Source: PRO6 sp049646625 (GTDB lineage: Bacteria; Pseudomonadota; Alphaproteobacteria; Rhizobiales; Xanthobacteraceae). Taken from it: 50,276 nucleotides of DNA. Under the pieces are notes generated by a model that had not been told where the DNA came from, did no database searches, and was given only the letters and a program-made list of their open reading frames with translations. Position 1 is the stretch's first letter. The number at the start of each line of letters is the position of its first letter. Below, one piece after another: positions 7,921 through 16,500 of this stretch. The stretch lies in the NCBI GenBank assembly GCA_049646625.1, contig JBARWE010000156.1, forward strand, positions 1 through 50,276, read 5' to 3'. The translations under genes were made by a program, and so were the position numbers.

Positions 7921-9864
7921 TCACCGTCTGCTCGATTGTGCCGATCTCGTCCCGGCGGGTGGGGCGAATCTGTTGCTGGCGACGCAGGTCGTCATGTCCT
8001 TGCGCCGGAAATAGATTGCGCGGCCACACCGCAGCGGCGGATTGCCGGCCGTGAACACGATCTGCTCGTCGCCGCGCATCTGCGTGATTTCGTGTGGCAG
8101 GATGAGCGGCCGGCGCGACAGCATCCGCGAGCGCGTCCGTGACGATCCGGAGGCCTGCGAACTGCGGCTGATCTGGCTGACCTCGACCGTCGTGTCGCCG
8201 CAACGGCGGGAGATGTATTCGGCGGTCTCGGGGTCGTTGATGGCGCTGAAACTCATCCAAGACGCCGACTCGAACCATTTCGAGGCGGCGTCGCGACCGC
8301 CATAGGCCTCACGCATCTGGCCGATCGACTGGAACAGCATCAACAGCGTGATGCCATATTTGCGACCGGCGTCCCGCGCGGTCTCGAGCACGCGCAAGAA
8401 ACCGAGCCGCGCCACCTCGTCGAGCAGGAACAGCGTGCGCCCGGAGACCTCGCCGGCGCGGTTATAGATTGCATTCATCATCGCTCCGATGATGAGCCTG
8501 GCAAGCCCCGGATGGTTCTCCAAGGTCTTGAGATCGAGATTGATGAACACGTCCGCCGTTCCGGCGGCCAGCTCGTCGGTGGAGAAACTACCGCCGGAAA
8601 CGAGCGCCGCATAGTTCTCGTAGGATAGCCAATGCGTCTCCTTGACCGCATTGGCATAGACGCCGCTGAACGTCTCCGGCGTCATGGCGATGAAGGGGGC
8701 GACATTCTCCTTCACGAACTCCGAACCGGAATTGTCATAGATGGCCTGCAGGCGCGCGCGCAGCTTCGGCTCCGGCTCGGAGAGATTGGTGCGAACCTGG
8801 CGCAGGTGCTGGTCTTTCTTTTCCGTATGACCGGAGAGGCACACATCGGCAATCAGCGCGGTGAGCAGTTGCAGCGCCGACGCACGGAAGAAATCGTCAC
8901 GCACCGAATTCGTGCGCGGCGTGTCGGTCGTGATCCACGATGCGACCGAAGCGATGTCCTCCTCCTTGGACGAACCGTGCTCGCCGATCCAATCGAGTGC
9001 ATTGAAGCCGCTCTCTGGCGACCTCGGATCGAGCACGAACACCGTCCGGCCGGCGCGCTTGCGATGGTCGATCACCATCGGCGCGACCTCGTTGGACGGG
9101 TCGAGTGCGACCAGGCTGCCGCCCCATTTGAGCGCGGTCGGGATCGTCACAGACGTGGTCTTGTAGCCGCCCGACCCTGCGAACACGATGCCGTGGGTCG
9201 AGCCCCAGGACGCGTCGAAGCACAGCAGCGGCGCCCGCCCGCCCGCGCCCCAGCTCTCGGGCTCGCTAGCGCGGAACGCGCGGTCGCCGACGGAATCCTT
9301 GTCGACGCGGTAGCGCTCGCCGATGACGATGCCGCCGCCTTCTGGAAACAACCGTGTTGCCTCGCTGACGCTCATCCATTGTGCTTCGCCGTGGATCGCA
9401 CGTTGGCCGGACACCCGCCGCGGCGAGGCCGCCGCGAAGGCGGAATTGCCCGCCAGCGCCACGCGCAGCGCGAATAATCCGCAGCCGATCGCGGCGAGCG
9501 ATCCCGTCAACGTGGCCGGGTCGGCATAGGCCAGAACCGATCCGTCGCTGACGCGATTAGCCATGCCGAGCAGGCGGGTTCCTTCTGACCATGCGGCGAA
9601 GCCGACCGCGGCCGTCGCGCCTGCGAGGACGCCCCAGCCGGCGGATCGCACAGCGAGCGCGCCGGCGCAGGCGAACAGGGTGATGATCCCAATCGCGGCC
9701 GCGCTGAGATAGGGCAGGGCGATGCCAGTCCGCCCGAGCAGCAGTGCCGCCTGCGGCGTCTTGCCGAGGTTCGCGAACCATTGCTCATGCCCGCGCAGCG
9801 CGATCATCGCGCCGATCATCAACGCGGCCGGAACGACCGTCAGCAACACCTTATTCGCGTTCAT
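7921..9864 (-). CDS. traG: Ti-type conjugative coupling protein TraG (VirD4-like)
   Basis: The coupling ATPase links the relaxosome to the mating channel at the inner membrane. I use the ATG at 9864 (MNANKVLLT); upstream residues are low-complexity and the site overlaps traD by 14 nt. The product has 647 residues. N-terminal hydrophobic segments lie near 5-22, 47-72, 78-92 and 119-137. Walker A is AGSGGYKTT at about 229-237, Walker B is LFLLDE at about 478-483, and the VirD4-type block LLMLFQSIGQMREAYG follows. The length matches Ti-family TraG. It is the last gene of the traCDG operon running left from oriT. Confidence 0.96.
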   Translation of the reverse strand: MNANKVLLTVVPAALMIGAMIALRGHEQWFANLGKTPQAALLLGRTGIALPYLSAAAIGIITLFACAGALAVRSAGWGVLAGATAAVGFAAWSEGTRLLGMANRVSDGSVLAYADPATLTGSLAAIGCGLFALRVALAGNSAFAAASPRRVSGQRAIHGEAQWMSVSEATRLFPEGGGIVIGERYRVDKDSVGDRAFRASEPESWGAGGRAPLLCFDASWGSTHGIVFAGSGGYKTTSVTIPTALKWGGSLVALDPSNEVAPMVIDHRKRAGRTVFVLDPRSPESGFNALDWIGEHGSSKEEDIASVASWITTDTPRTNSVRDDFFRASALQLLTALIADVCLSGHTEKKDQHLRQVRTNLSEPEPKLRARLQAIYDNSGSEFVKENVAPFIAMTPETFSGVYANAVKETHWLSYENYAALVSGGSFSTDELAAGTADVFINLDLKTLENHPGLARLIIGAMMNAIYNRAGEVSGRTLFLLDEVARLGFLRVLETARDAGRKYGITLLMLFQSIGQMREAYGGRDAASKWFESASWMSFSAINDPETAEYISRRCGDTTVEVSQISRSSQASGSSRTRSRMLSRRPLILPHEITQMRGDEQIVFTAGNPPLRCGRAIYFRRKDMTTCVASNRFAPPAGTRSAQSSRR

Positions 9865-10066
9865 CGGCGAATGCCTTCGTGCCGATCGCCGCGAGCCGCT
9901 CGCGCTCGACGTCGCTCGCGCGCGCCCGCTCACCGGCGTCGATCAGCATCCCGAGCAGGAGCGCGCGTTTCTCGTAGCGCAGGCCGGCCTTCACGATCAG
10001 GCCGCCGAGCTGAATCTTCTCGCGCGTGTCCTTCTTCCGATCCGCCGTTGTCTGCGCCCGGGCCAT
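9851..10066 (-). CDS. traD: conjugal transfer protein TraD
   Basis: A small protein of 71 residues (MARAQTTADRKKDTREKIQL...) matching the TraD protein of Ti-type plasmids in length, charge and position. The first 25 residues are strongly basic; the block LGGLIVKAGLRYEKRALLLG is diagnostic. TraD is not the F-plasmid coupling protein of the same name; its role is probably accessory in the relaxosome. The ATG at 10066 is 4 bp from the end of traC and the 3' end overlaps traG, so traC, traD and traG form a tight operon. An upstream in-frame ATG (10096) lies within traC and is less likely. Confidence 0.9.
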   Translation of the reverse strand: MARAQTTADRKKDTREKIQLGGLIVKAGLRYEKRALLLGMLIDAGERARASDVERERLAAIGTKAFADERE

Positions 10067-10070
10067 GCGG

Positions 10071-10340
10071 TCAAGCCTCCGAAGACGCACCCGCACCCGC
10101 GCCAGACGGCTCGGCCGCAGCCGGACCGCGCCCGGATTTCGATCCGGCGCCAGCCTTGCGAAATCGCGCCTTCACCTCCTCGAAGGCGGCGAGAAGTTCC
10201 GCCTCGTCGATCTCCAGATCTCCGAGTCCAGCCTTCAGGGCCACCCGGCCGATCCGCTCCGCTTCGCGCGTCTCGGCCGCCCTGAGCTGGTCCTGGAGGC
10301 GGGCGATTTCTTCTCTGATTTGTCGCGAGGGCTTTTTCAT
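10071..10340 (-). CDS. traC: conjugal transfer protein TraC
   Basis: A protein of 89 residues, first gene of the leftward traCDG operon. The N-terminal half (MKKPSRQIREEIARLQDQL) is a charged amphipathic helix or coiled coil, followed by an acidic centre (GDLEIDEAELLAAFEEV) and a low-complexity Gly/Ala/Ser tail. In Ti-type plasmids TraC is an accessory relaxosome protein encoded beside oriT, and this one starts about 150 bp from the oriT core. A potential TraR box (10414-10429) is 74 bp upstream of its start codon. Confidence 0.9.
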   Translation of the reverse strand: MKKPSRQIREEIARLQDQLRAAETREAERIGRVALKAGLGDLEIDEAELLAAFEEVKARFRKAGAGSKSGRGPAAAEPSGAGAGASSEA

Positions 10341-10413
10341 TCCGGTTGGTCATCCTCCTGCTGGCGCGCGAAACGCGCGAAGGAGAATTGACCGGGGATG
10401 CGCCAAGTGCACC

Positions 10414-10429
10414 CCGTCGAAAACGACAG
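10414..10429. promoter_or_regulatory. candidate tra box in the traC-traA intergenic region
   Basis: CCGTCGAAAACGACAG has the GTCG-N4-CGAC core and differs at one position in the arms from the two identical boxes in the traI-repA region (CTGTCGATTCCGACAG). Its place between the divergent traCDG and traAFBH operons is where TraR boxes lie in Ti plasmids. Assignment to TraR is inferred from position and from recurrence of the motif. Confidence 0.5.
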
Positions 10430-10482
10430 GTCGGCGAAGCCGACACTTTGAGGGATCATCCCGCCGATCCGAAGGGTCGGCT

Positions 10483-10516
10483 CCAAGGGCGCAGTAATAC
10501 GTCGTTGCCGCGACGT
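10483..10516 (-). other. oriT: origin of transfer (oriT) core
   Basis: CCAAGGGCGCA (10483-10493) is followed by the inverted repeat ACGTCG (10499-10504) / CGACGT (10511-10516). On the minus strand this reads: inverted repeat, short AT-containing spacer, then TGCGCCCT, which matches the RSF1010/Ti-plasmid nick region. The nick should fall near 10485/10486 on the minus strand, so transfer would begin towards traC-traD-traG. It lies between traC and traA, as in Ti plasmids. A further perfect hairpin GTCGGC-GAA-GCCGAC lies at 10430-10444. Confidence 0.85.
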
Positions 10517-10589
10517 CGTTCTGCTCAGCCGCAAGGACGACACCGGCCTTTCGGAGCGACCGTGTCGACACTCGCGCAGGACCGCCACC

Positions 10590-13500
10590 TTGGCCATCAC
10601 GCATTTCACCCCCCAGCTCATCAGTCGTGCCGATGGGCGGAGCGCCGTGTTGTCGGCTGCGTATCGCCATTGCGCGAAGATGACCTTCGAAGCCGAGGGG
10701 CGCACCGTCGACTACACCGCCAAGCGCGGCATGGTGCATGAGGAAGTCCTGTTGCCGGCGGACGCGCCACAATGGGCGCGGACGATGGTGGCGGAGCGTT
10801 CCGTCGCAGGCGTATCCGAGGCGTTCTGGAACAAAGTCGAGGCCTTCGAGAAACGCTCGGATGCGCAGCTTGCCAAGGAGTACATCATCGCGCTGCCGAT
10901 CGAGCTGACCACCGCGCAGAACATCGCGCTCATGCGCCAGTTCGTCGCCGAGCACATTCTGCCGGCGGGCATGGTCGCGGACTGGGTCTATCACGACGAT
11001 CCAGGCAATCCGCATGTGCATCTGATGACGAGCCTGCGGCCGCTGACTGAGGACGGATTTGGTCCCAAGCGCGTGGCGGTGCTGGACGTGGACGGCACGC
11101 CGCTACGCAATCGCGCGGGAAAGATCATCTACACGCTCTGGGCCGGCGACAAGGATGCGTTTCTCGCGGCTCGCCAGGGCTGGATTGATTTGCAGAACCA
11201 TCATCTCGCGCTTGCCGGGCTCGACGTGCGCGTGGATGGTCGCTCCTACGCCGAGCGCGGCATCGACATCGTGCCGACGACCCACGTCGGCGTCGCAGCA
11301 ACGGCGATTGAGCGAAAGGCGAGGCGGCAAGGATGCGGGTCAAACCTCGATCGTCTAAGGCTGTTCGAGGAGCAGCAAAAGGTGTCGGCTACGCGCATCC
11401 TGCGACGCCCGGAGATCGTTCTCGACATCGTATCGCGTGAGAAGAGCGTGTTCGATGAGCGCGACGTCGCCAAGGTTCTTCACCGCTATGTCGATGATGC
11501 TGCGGCGTTCGGGGTGCTCATGGCGCGCATCCTGCAAAGTCCGGACGCCATCCGCCTCGTGCACGAGGGGATCGAGTTCGCGACTGGCGCAAGAGCGCCG
11601 GACCGCTACACCACGCGCGAGCTGATCCGTATCGAATCCGAAATGGCCAGGCGCGCGATCGGGCTCGCCCGCGCGGACACATTCGGCGTGCGTGATCAGA
11701 TCCGCAACGCGGTTCTGGATCGTCACACCATGCTCTCGGCGGAGCAGCGATCGGCCATCGAGCATGTGACCGCGGCAGGGCGCGCCGCAGCCGTGGTTGG
11801 ACGCGCGGGCGCCGGCAAGACCACCATGATGCGAGCCGCACGCGAGGTATGGGAAGCCGCTGGATATCATGTCGTCGGCGGCACATTGGCGGGCAAGGCG
11901 GCGGAGGGTCTGGAGAAGGAGGCGGGGATCGCGTCGCGCACGTTGGCGTCGTGGGAACTCGCCTGGAGCAAGGGCTGGTCGTTCCTCGACAGCCGCACGG
12001 TCTTCGTCCTCGATGAGGCCGGCATGGTCGCCTCGCGCCAGATGGCGACCTTCGTTGAGGCGGTGTCGCGTGCCGGCGCCAAGCTGGTTCTGGTCGGCGA
12101 CGCCGAGCAGCTTCAGCCGATCGAAGCGGGCGCCGCCTTCCGCGCGCTGGTCGAGCGCGTCGGCTATGCCGAGCTCGAAACGATCTATCGCCAGAACACG
12201 CAATGGATGCGCGACGCCTCGCTCGATCTCGCGCGCGGCCGTGTTGGCAAAGCGCTGGCAGCCTATCGTCATCACGGGCACGTCATGGGGGCCGAGTTGA
12301 AGGCGCAGGCGGTGACGGCACTAATCGACGATTGGAGCCGCGACTACGATCCCACCAAATCCAATCTGATCCTCGCGCATCTGCGCCGCGACGTCCGCGC
12401 CCTCAACGACCTGGCGCGTGCCGAGCTCGTGTCGAGGGGTCTCGTCGGCGTAGGTCACGCATTCCGCACCGAGGACGGAGAGCGTCGCTTCGCCGCCGGC
12501 GACCAGATTGTTTTCCTGCGCAACGAGAGCTCTCTCGGGGTGAAGAACGGGTTGATCGGCCGCGTGGTCGACGCGGCGGCAGGCCGGTTCTCAGCCGAGA
12601 TCGGGGAGGGCAGTCACCTCCGTCGCGTCGAGGTCGACCAGCGCTTCTATCGCAATGTCGACCACGGCTACGCCACCACGATTCACAAGGCGCAAGGTGC
12701 GACCGTCGACCGCGTGAAGGTGCTGGCGAGCCTGTCGCTTGATCGGCATCTGACTTATGTCGCGCTGACCCGCCATCGCGAGGACGCCACGCTCTATTAT
12801 GGGCGCCGGTCGTTCGGCAAAGCCGGCGGCCTCATCCCCATTTTGTCTCAGCGCAACGCCAAGGAGACCACGCTCGACTACGAGCGTGCCGGCCTTTACC
12901 GCGACGCCCTTCGTTTCGCTGCTCACCGCGGTCTCCACGTCATGCGCGTCGCCCGGACCCTCGTGACCGACCGCCTAAGCTGGGCGCGCCGCCAGAAGCA
13001 GCGGTTCGATGACCTCGCGACGCGCCTGCGCGCCGTCGGCGCCCGTCTCGGCCTCTTTGACCGTCGCGAAATCCCGCCCACCAGCAGGAAAAAGGAGGCC
13101 GCGCCTATGCTGCCCGGCGTCACCACCTGGCCGAAATCCGTCGCCGAGGCGGTCGAGGACAAGATCCTCGCCGATCCGGCTTGCAGGAAGCAATGGCACG
13201 AAGTGTCCAGCCGCTTCGCGCTCGTCTTCGCGAATCCGGAATTGACGTTCAAGGCCATGAACTTCGATGCCGTATTGCACGATCCTGTAACGCGCAAGGC
13301 GACGCTCGAGCGGCTTGCGACGGTGCCCTCCACCTTCGGCAATCTGCGCGGCGACAAAGGCATGCTGGCGGGCAAGGCGGCTGCCAAGGAGCGGCGTGAG
13401 GCCGAAGCCAACGTCGCCGCGCTTGGCCGCGAGATCGAGCGTTATGCGCGGTTGCGCGCCGACGCGATGCGCAAACATGAAACCGAGGAGCGCGCGCTGC

Positions 13501-13913
13501 GGCTGCGCGTCACTGTCGACGTGCCGGCGCTCTCGCCGGCCGCGACGCTCGTGCTCGAACGCGTTCGCGATGCCATCGACCGCAACGATCTGCCGAACGC
13601 GCTGGCCTTTGCGCTGTCCAACAAGATGGTTGCCGTCGAGATCGAAGGATTCAGCAAGGCCGTGGCATCGCGCTTCGGGGAGGACACGTTCCTGTCCAAT
13701 CGGGCGAAGGAGCCGAAGGGCGCAGCGTTCGATGCGGCCGCCGCAGGCCTGCGCGAAAGCGAACGACCCGCGCTCGCGGCCGCATGGCCCATGCTGCGCG
13801 CGGCGCAGCAGCTCGTCGCTCAGCAGAAGCAAGCCGCGGAAGCGGCCAGGAAGGTCGAAAGCCAGCGCCAGGTCCAAAGCCAGGCCCAGAGCCGTGGGAT
13901 GACCATGAAATGA
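10590..13913 (+). CDS. traA: Ti-type relaxase/helicase TraA (MOBQ)
   Basis: A protein of 1107 residues that nicks oriT and unwinds the transferred strand. The likely start is a TTG at 10590 giving MAITHFTPQ, the conserved opening of TraA. Relaxase domain about 1-240: candidate nicking tyrosine Y25 in SAAYRH (the same number as in RSF1010 MobA) and the metal-binding motif HDDPGNPHVHL at 135-145. A RecD/TraI-like helicase follows, with Walker A GRAGAGKTT at 404-412, Walker B VFVLDE at 471-476, and a late helicase motif around HGYATTIHKAQGAT (near 690). The last 280 residues are charged and helical. It overlaps traF by 4 nt (ATGA), so traAFBH is an operon reading right from oriT. Confidence 0.96.
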   Translation: MAITHFTPQLISRADGRSAVLSAAYRHCAKMTFEAEGRTVDYTAKRGMVHEEVLLPADAPQWARTMVAERSVAGVSEAFWNKVEAFEKRSDAQLAKEYIIALPIELTTAQNIALMRQFVAEHILPAGMVADWVYHDDPGNPHVHLMTSLRPLTEDGFGPKRVAVLDVDGTPLRNRAGKIIYTLWAGDKDAFLAARQGWIDLQNHHLALAGLDVRVDGRSYAERGIDIVPTTHVGVAATAIERKARRQGCGSNLDRLRLFEEQQKVSATRILRRPEIVLDIVSREKSVFDERDVAKVLHRYVDDAAAFGVLMARILQSPDAIRLVHEGIEFATGARAPDRYTTRELIRIESEMARRAIGLARADTFGVRDQIRNAVLDRHTMLSAEQRSAIEHVTAAGRAAAVVGRAGAGKTTMMRAAREVWEAAGYHVVGGTLAGKAAEGLEKEAGIASRTLASWELAWSKGWSFLDSRTVFVLDEAGMVASRQMATFVEAVSRAGAKLVLVGDAEQLQPIEAGAAFRALVERVGYAELETIYRQNTQWMRDASLDLARGRVGKALAAYRHHGHVMGAELKAQAVTALIDDWSRDYDPTKSNLILAHLRRDVRALNDLARAELVSRGLVGVGHAFRTEDGERRFAAGDQIVFLRNESSLGVKNGLIGRVVDAAAGRFSAEIGEGSHLRRVEVDQRFYRNVDHGYATTIHKAQGATVDRVKVLASLSLDRHLTYVALTRHREDATLYYGRRSFGKAGGLIPILSQRNAKETTLDYERAGLYRDALRFAAHRGLHVMRVARTLVTDRLSWARRQKQRFDDLATRLRAVGARLGLFDRREIPPTSRKKEAAPMLPGVTTWPKSVAEAVEDKILADPACRKQWHEVSSRFALVFANPELTFKAMNFDAVLHDPVTRKATLERLATVPSTFGNLRGDKGMLAGKAAAKERREAEANVAALGREIERYARLRADAMRKHETEERALRLRVTVDVPALSPAATLVLERVRDAIDRNDLPNALAFALSNKMVAVEIEGFSKAVASRFGEDTFLSNRAKEPKGAAFDAAAAGLRESERPALAAAWPMLRAAQQLVAQQKQAAEAARKVESQRQVQSQAQSRGMTMK

Positions 13914-14440
13914 GACAGCGCGCCGTCGTTTCCGTGCTGGCGTTTGGCGCGGTCGTCATCGCCGCGATCGCAAGCCTCGGCTGGCTCGGCGGCTTCCGCT
14001 TGAATGCGACCCCGAGTTACCCGCTCGGCCTTTGGCGCATCGAGCAGCCCGTCGCGCCGATCAAGGTCGGCGACCTCGTCTTTATCTGCATGCCGGACGG
14101 CCCCGGTCTCTCGTTAGGGCTCGAGCGCGGCTACCTGCGCGCAGGCCTCTGCCCGAGCGGCGCCGGGCCGCTCATCAAGACGATCGCCGCCGTGCCCGGC
14201 GCGCATGTCGACGTTCGTCAATCGGTCACGGTCGACGGTCGCGCGCTCGCTCATTCCCGCGTCCGCCGGGTCGACGCCGAGGGCAGGGCGCTCTCCGCCT
14301 ATGCGGGCGGCATCGTTCCGCCGGGGCACCTCTATCTCCACTCCGATTACGCAGGCTCTTATGACTCACGATACTTCGGGCCGCTCCCAGACGCGGGCCT
14401 CCTCGGACTCGCCCGGCCGGTCGCCACGTTCGATCCGTGA
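13910..14440 (+). CDS. traF: conjugative transfer signal peptidase TraF
   Basis: A protein of 176 residues beginning in the ATGA overlap with traA. An N-terminal membrane segment (about 6-25) is followed by the S26-type signal peptidase fold, with nucleophile region NATPSYPLGLWRI (Ser in PSYPLG) and the basic block LIKTIAAVPG containing the general-base Lys. IncP and Ti TraF proteins process and cyclise the TrbC pilin. The trbC product is encoded at 42219-42578, so the substrate is present on the same plasmid. The 3' end overlaps traB by 80 nt if traB starts at its first ATG. Confidence 0.95.
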   Translation: MRQRAVVSVLAFGAVVIAAIASLGWLGGFRLNATPSYPLGLWRIEQPVAPIKVGDLVFICMPDGPGLSLGLERGYLRAGLCPSGAGPLIKTIAAVPGAHVDVRQSVTVDGRALAHSRVRRVDAEGRALSAYAGGIVPPGHLYLHSDYAGSYDSRYFGPLPDAGLLGLARPVATFDP

Positions 14441-15596
14441 CGGGCTGCGCACAGCGGCTCTGATCGCCGTCGCGGCCGCGGCTGGAACGTTCGGGTGGAG
14501 CGGGACCGTGCTGGCGCTCCCCCTCGCGATGGCCTTGCCGGCGCTCTGGGCAGCCGCGCCAAGGCGCTGGGTGGCCGTCGCGGTCTCGGCCGCCTATTTC
14601 CTGGCCGCCTCCCGCGGCCTGCCGCAGGGCGTCATGACGTTCTATGGCTCGGGCATCGGTTTGGGGTTGATGCTCTGGATCGCGGCTGCCCTCGCTTTCG
14701 TCGCCGTCCACGGCCTCCTGTGGTCCGCGCGGCCGGGATGGGGCCGGGCATGGCGTTTCGCGCTCGCCAGCGTCCTGATTGCCGCGCCGCCGCTTGGGAT
14801 CGTCGGCTGGGCCCACCCCCTGACCGCCGCCGGCGTGCTGTTTCCGAGCTGGGGATGGCTGGGTTTGGCCGCGGCCGTGATGGGCATGCTGGCGCTCACC
14901 ACCAGGCTGTGGCCGGTCGCGGTCCTCGCCCTGGGAGGCGTATGGCTCTGGGCGGCCGCGAGCTGGACACCGCCGCCCGCACCAGACGGGTGGCAGGGCG
15001 TCGACACCACGATGGGCGCGTCGCTCGGCCGTGCGGCGGATCTCGACCAACACCGCGCTCTACTCGGGCATGTGCAGGGCGCGGGCCAGGCCGGCGCCCG
15101 CGTCGTCGTCCTGCCGGAGAGCGCGTTGGGCCTGTGGACGCCGACGGTGTCGCAATTCTGGATGAGCGCATTGCGCGAGACGGGTGTCGTCGTGATCGCT
15201 GGTGCCGCCGCTGCGGATCGGCATGGCTACGACAATATCTTGGTCGAGATCGTCGCCGGACAGGCGCAGGTTCTTTATCGCGCGCGGGTGCCCGTGCCGG
15301 TGTCGATGTGGCAGCCGTGGCGATCGTGGCTTGGTGATGGCAGCAGCGCGCGGGCGCATCTCTTCGCCAATCCGATCGTGACGTCGCAGGGCCGGCGCAT
15401 CGCGCCGCTCATTTGCTACGAGCAGCTCCTGCTTTGGCCGGTGCTGCAGTCGATGTTGCATGCGCCCGACCTCATCGTTGCGACCGGAAACGGATGGTGG
15501 ACCGCCGGCACATCGGTCGTCGGGATTCAGCGCGCGAGCGTCGAGGCGTGGGCGCGGTTGTTCGGCGTGCCACTCGTAATGGCGTTCAATATGTAA
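14361..15596 (+). CDS. traB: conjugal transfer protein TraB (Lnt/nitrilase-like membrane protein)
   Basis: A protein of 411 residues. About six hydrophobic segments occupy residues 30-210 and a periplasmic carbon-nitrogen-hydrolase-like domain occupies the C-terminal half, resembling apolipoprotein N-acyltransferase. Visible hydrolase blocks are VVVLPESALGLW (catalytic Glu region) and APLICYEQLL (catalytic Cys). TraB of Ti plasmids supports conjugation by an undefined mechanism. The ATG at 14361 lies inside traF; no in-frame ATG nearer the end of traF precedes the first membrane segment. The first 25 residues are low-complexity, so the true start may be a downstream non-ATG codon. The stop is followed at once by the traH ribosome-binding site. 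Confidence 0.92.
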   Translation: MTHDTSGRSQTRASSDSPGRSPRSIRDGLRTAALIAVAAAAGTFGWSGTVLALPLAMALPALWAAAPRRWVAVAVSAAYFLAASRGLPQGVMTFYGSGIGLGLMLWIAAALAFVAVHGLLWSARPGWGRAWRFALASVLIAAPPLGIVGWAHPLTAAGVLFPSWGWLGLAAAVMGMLALTTRLWPVAVLALGGVWLWAAASWTPPPAPDGWQGVDTTMGASLGRAADLDQHRALLGHVQGAGQAGARVVVLPESALGLWTPTVSQFWMSALRETGVVVIAGAAAADRHGYDNILVEIVAGQAQVLYRARVPVPVSMWQPWRSWLGDGSSARAHLFANPIVTSQGRRIAPLICYEQLLLWPVLQSMLHAPDLIVATGNGWWTAGTSVVGIQRASVEAWARLFGVPLVMAFNM

Positions 15597-15606
15597 GGAG
15601 ATGCTG

Positions 15607-16230
15607 ATGCTCGATGCAGCCCTGATCCAGCAATGTGCCGACAAGACCCTCAAACCCGCGATCGTCGAAAAGTTCATCGCCACGGCCGGGTCCGAAAATC
15701 CGCTCGCCATCACGGTGCGCGCCGGCGGACGTGTGGTGCTCGTACCGCCGCCGAAGTCTCCCGACGAAGCGTTCGAACTCGTGCGCCACTACGTCGGCCA
15801 AGCTGTCGTCCGCGTCGGCATCACCCAATATCCGGCCGGCGTCGGCGTGACCGATGCCTCGCAGCTCACGGCCGACCTGGTCGACGCTTGCAAGAACATC
15901 CGCATGGGCACAGCGCTGTTCGCGAAGGTCTACCGCATCGTCGTGAAATGGTACGGCGTCGAGAATGACAACGCGTTCGAGGACGCAACAATCGCATGGC
16001 GGACCGGGACGTTCGAAGACATTTCGGTGTTCTCGGCCCCGGATCCCGGGCCAACGGCAGCGGCACCGCAGCGCTCAAATGACGGCGCTCCGCGCGAACG
16101 GCCTGCGAACCCTTCCGTCGATCGTCAACTTTCAGAATCTGATCCGAATCGCGCGGGCATACGCATCGACCTATCGGGAATCGGCGGTGTAAAGCCGAAA
16201 GAAGCGCCAAACGGCAAAGTTGGCGACTGA
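15607..16230 (+). CDS. traH: TraH family protein
   Basis: I prefer the ATG at 15607 (MLDAALIQQCADKTLKPAIV) over the ATG at 15601, because AAGGAG ends at 15600, giving a six-base spacing to the former and none to the latter. The product has 207 residues: a compact N-terminal domain (about 1-135, with VRAGGRVVLVPPPKSPDEAF and VGITQYPAGVGV) and a disordered, Pro/Asn-rich tail. TraH is the last gene of traAFBH in Ti-type systems; its molecular role is not established. No signal peptide is visible. The stop is followed by the small ORF at 16241. Confidence 0.9.
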   Translation: MLDAALIQQCADKTLKPAIVEKFIATAGSENPLAITVRAGGRVVLVPPPKSPDEAFELVRHYVGQAVVRVGITQYPAGVGVTDASQLTADLVDACKNIRMGTALFAKVYRIVVKWYGVENDNAFEDATIAWRTGTFEDISVFSAPDPGPTAAAPQRSNDGAPRERPANPSVDRQLSESDPNRAGIRIDLSGIGGVKPKEAPNGKVGD

Positions 16231-16240
16231 GAGGGCACCT

Positions 16241-16327
16241 ATGACAACCGCCGAGAATCACAGCAATGATTTCGTCACCAGAGAACTCAACGAGAAATCA
16301 ATTCTGCAGCGTCGATGCGGTCCTTAA
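16241..16327 (+). CDS. possible 28-residue peptide downstream of traH
   Basis: ATG at 16241 with GAGGG six bases upstream encodes MTTAENHSNDFVTRELNEKS plus eight residues. The ribosome-binding site and 10-bp distance from traH suggest it could be translated in the tra operon, but the peptide resembles nothing I know and may be the start of a gene truncated by a deletion. Confidence 0.25.
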   Translation: MTTAENHSNDFVTRELNEKSILQRRCGP

Positions 16328-16457
16328 GAATCCCGCGCGCCGCATGAGGTTCGTCCGCAAAACACAACCTAATCGAGTGCTTGTGACGTTGCTGCGCTGA
16401 GAAGTCGAAATGCTGCGGCGAAAAGACCGCGCCTGTCGCTGTCGCGGCTAGCATCAC
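16287..16457 (-). pseudogene. possible 3' fragment of an aminotransferase-like gene
   Basis: The minus strand encodes about 56 residues, including ATGAVFSPQHFDFSAQQRHK and HSIRLCFADEP, reminiscent of the C-terminus of PLP-dependent fold-type I aminotransferases (a ...RHxIRLCFA... strand). Upstream of it the frame is not convincing and runs into the structured element at 16501-16650. If real, it is a remnant only. The similarity is from inspection and weak. Confidence 0.22.
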
Positions 16458-16500
16458 TTGTCCTGTCCGCTTATAACCCCGCGCAGGCAGTACGCGCTGC

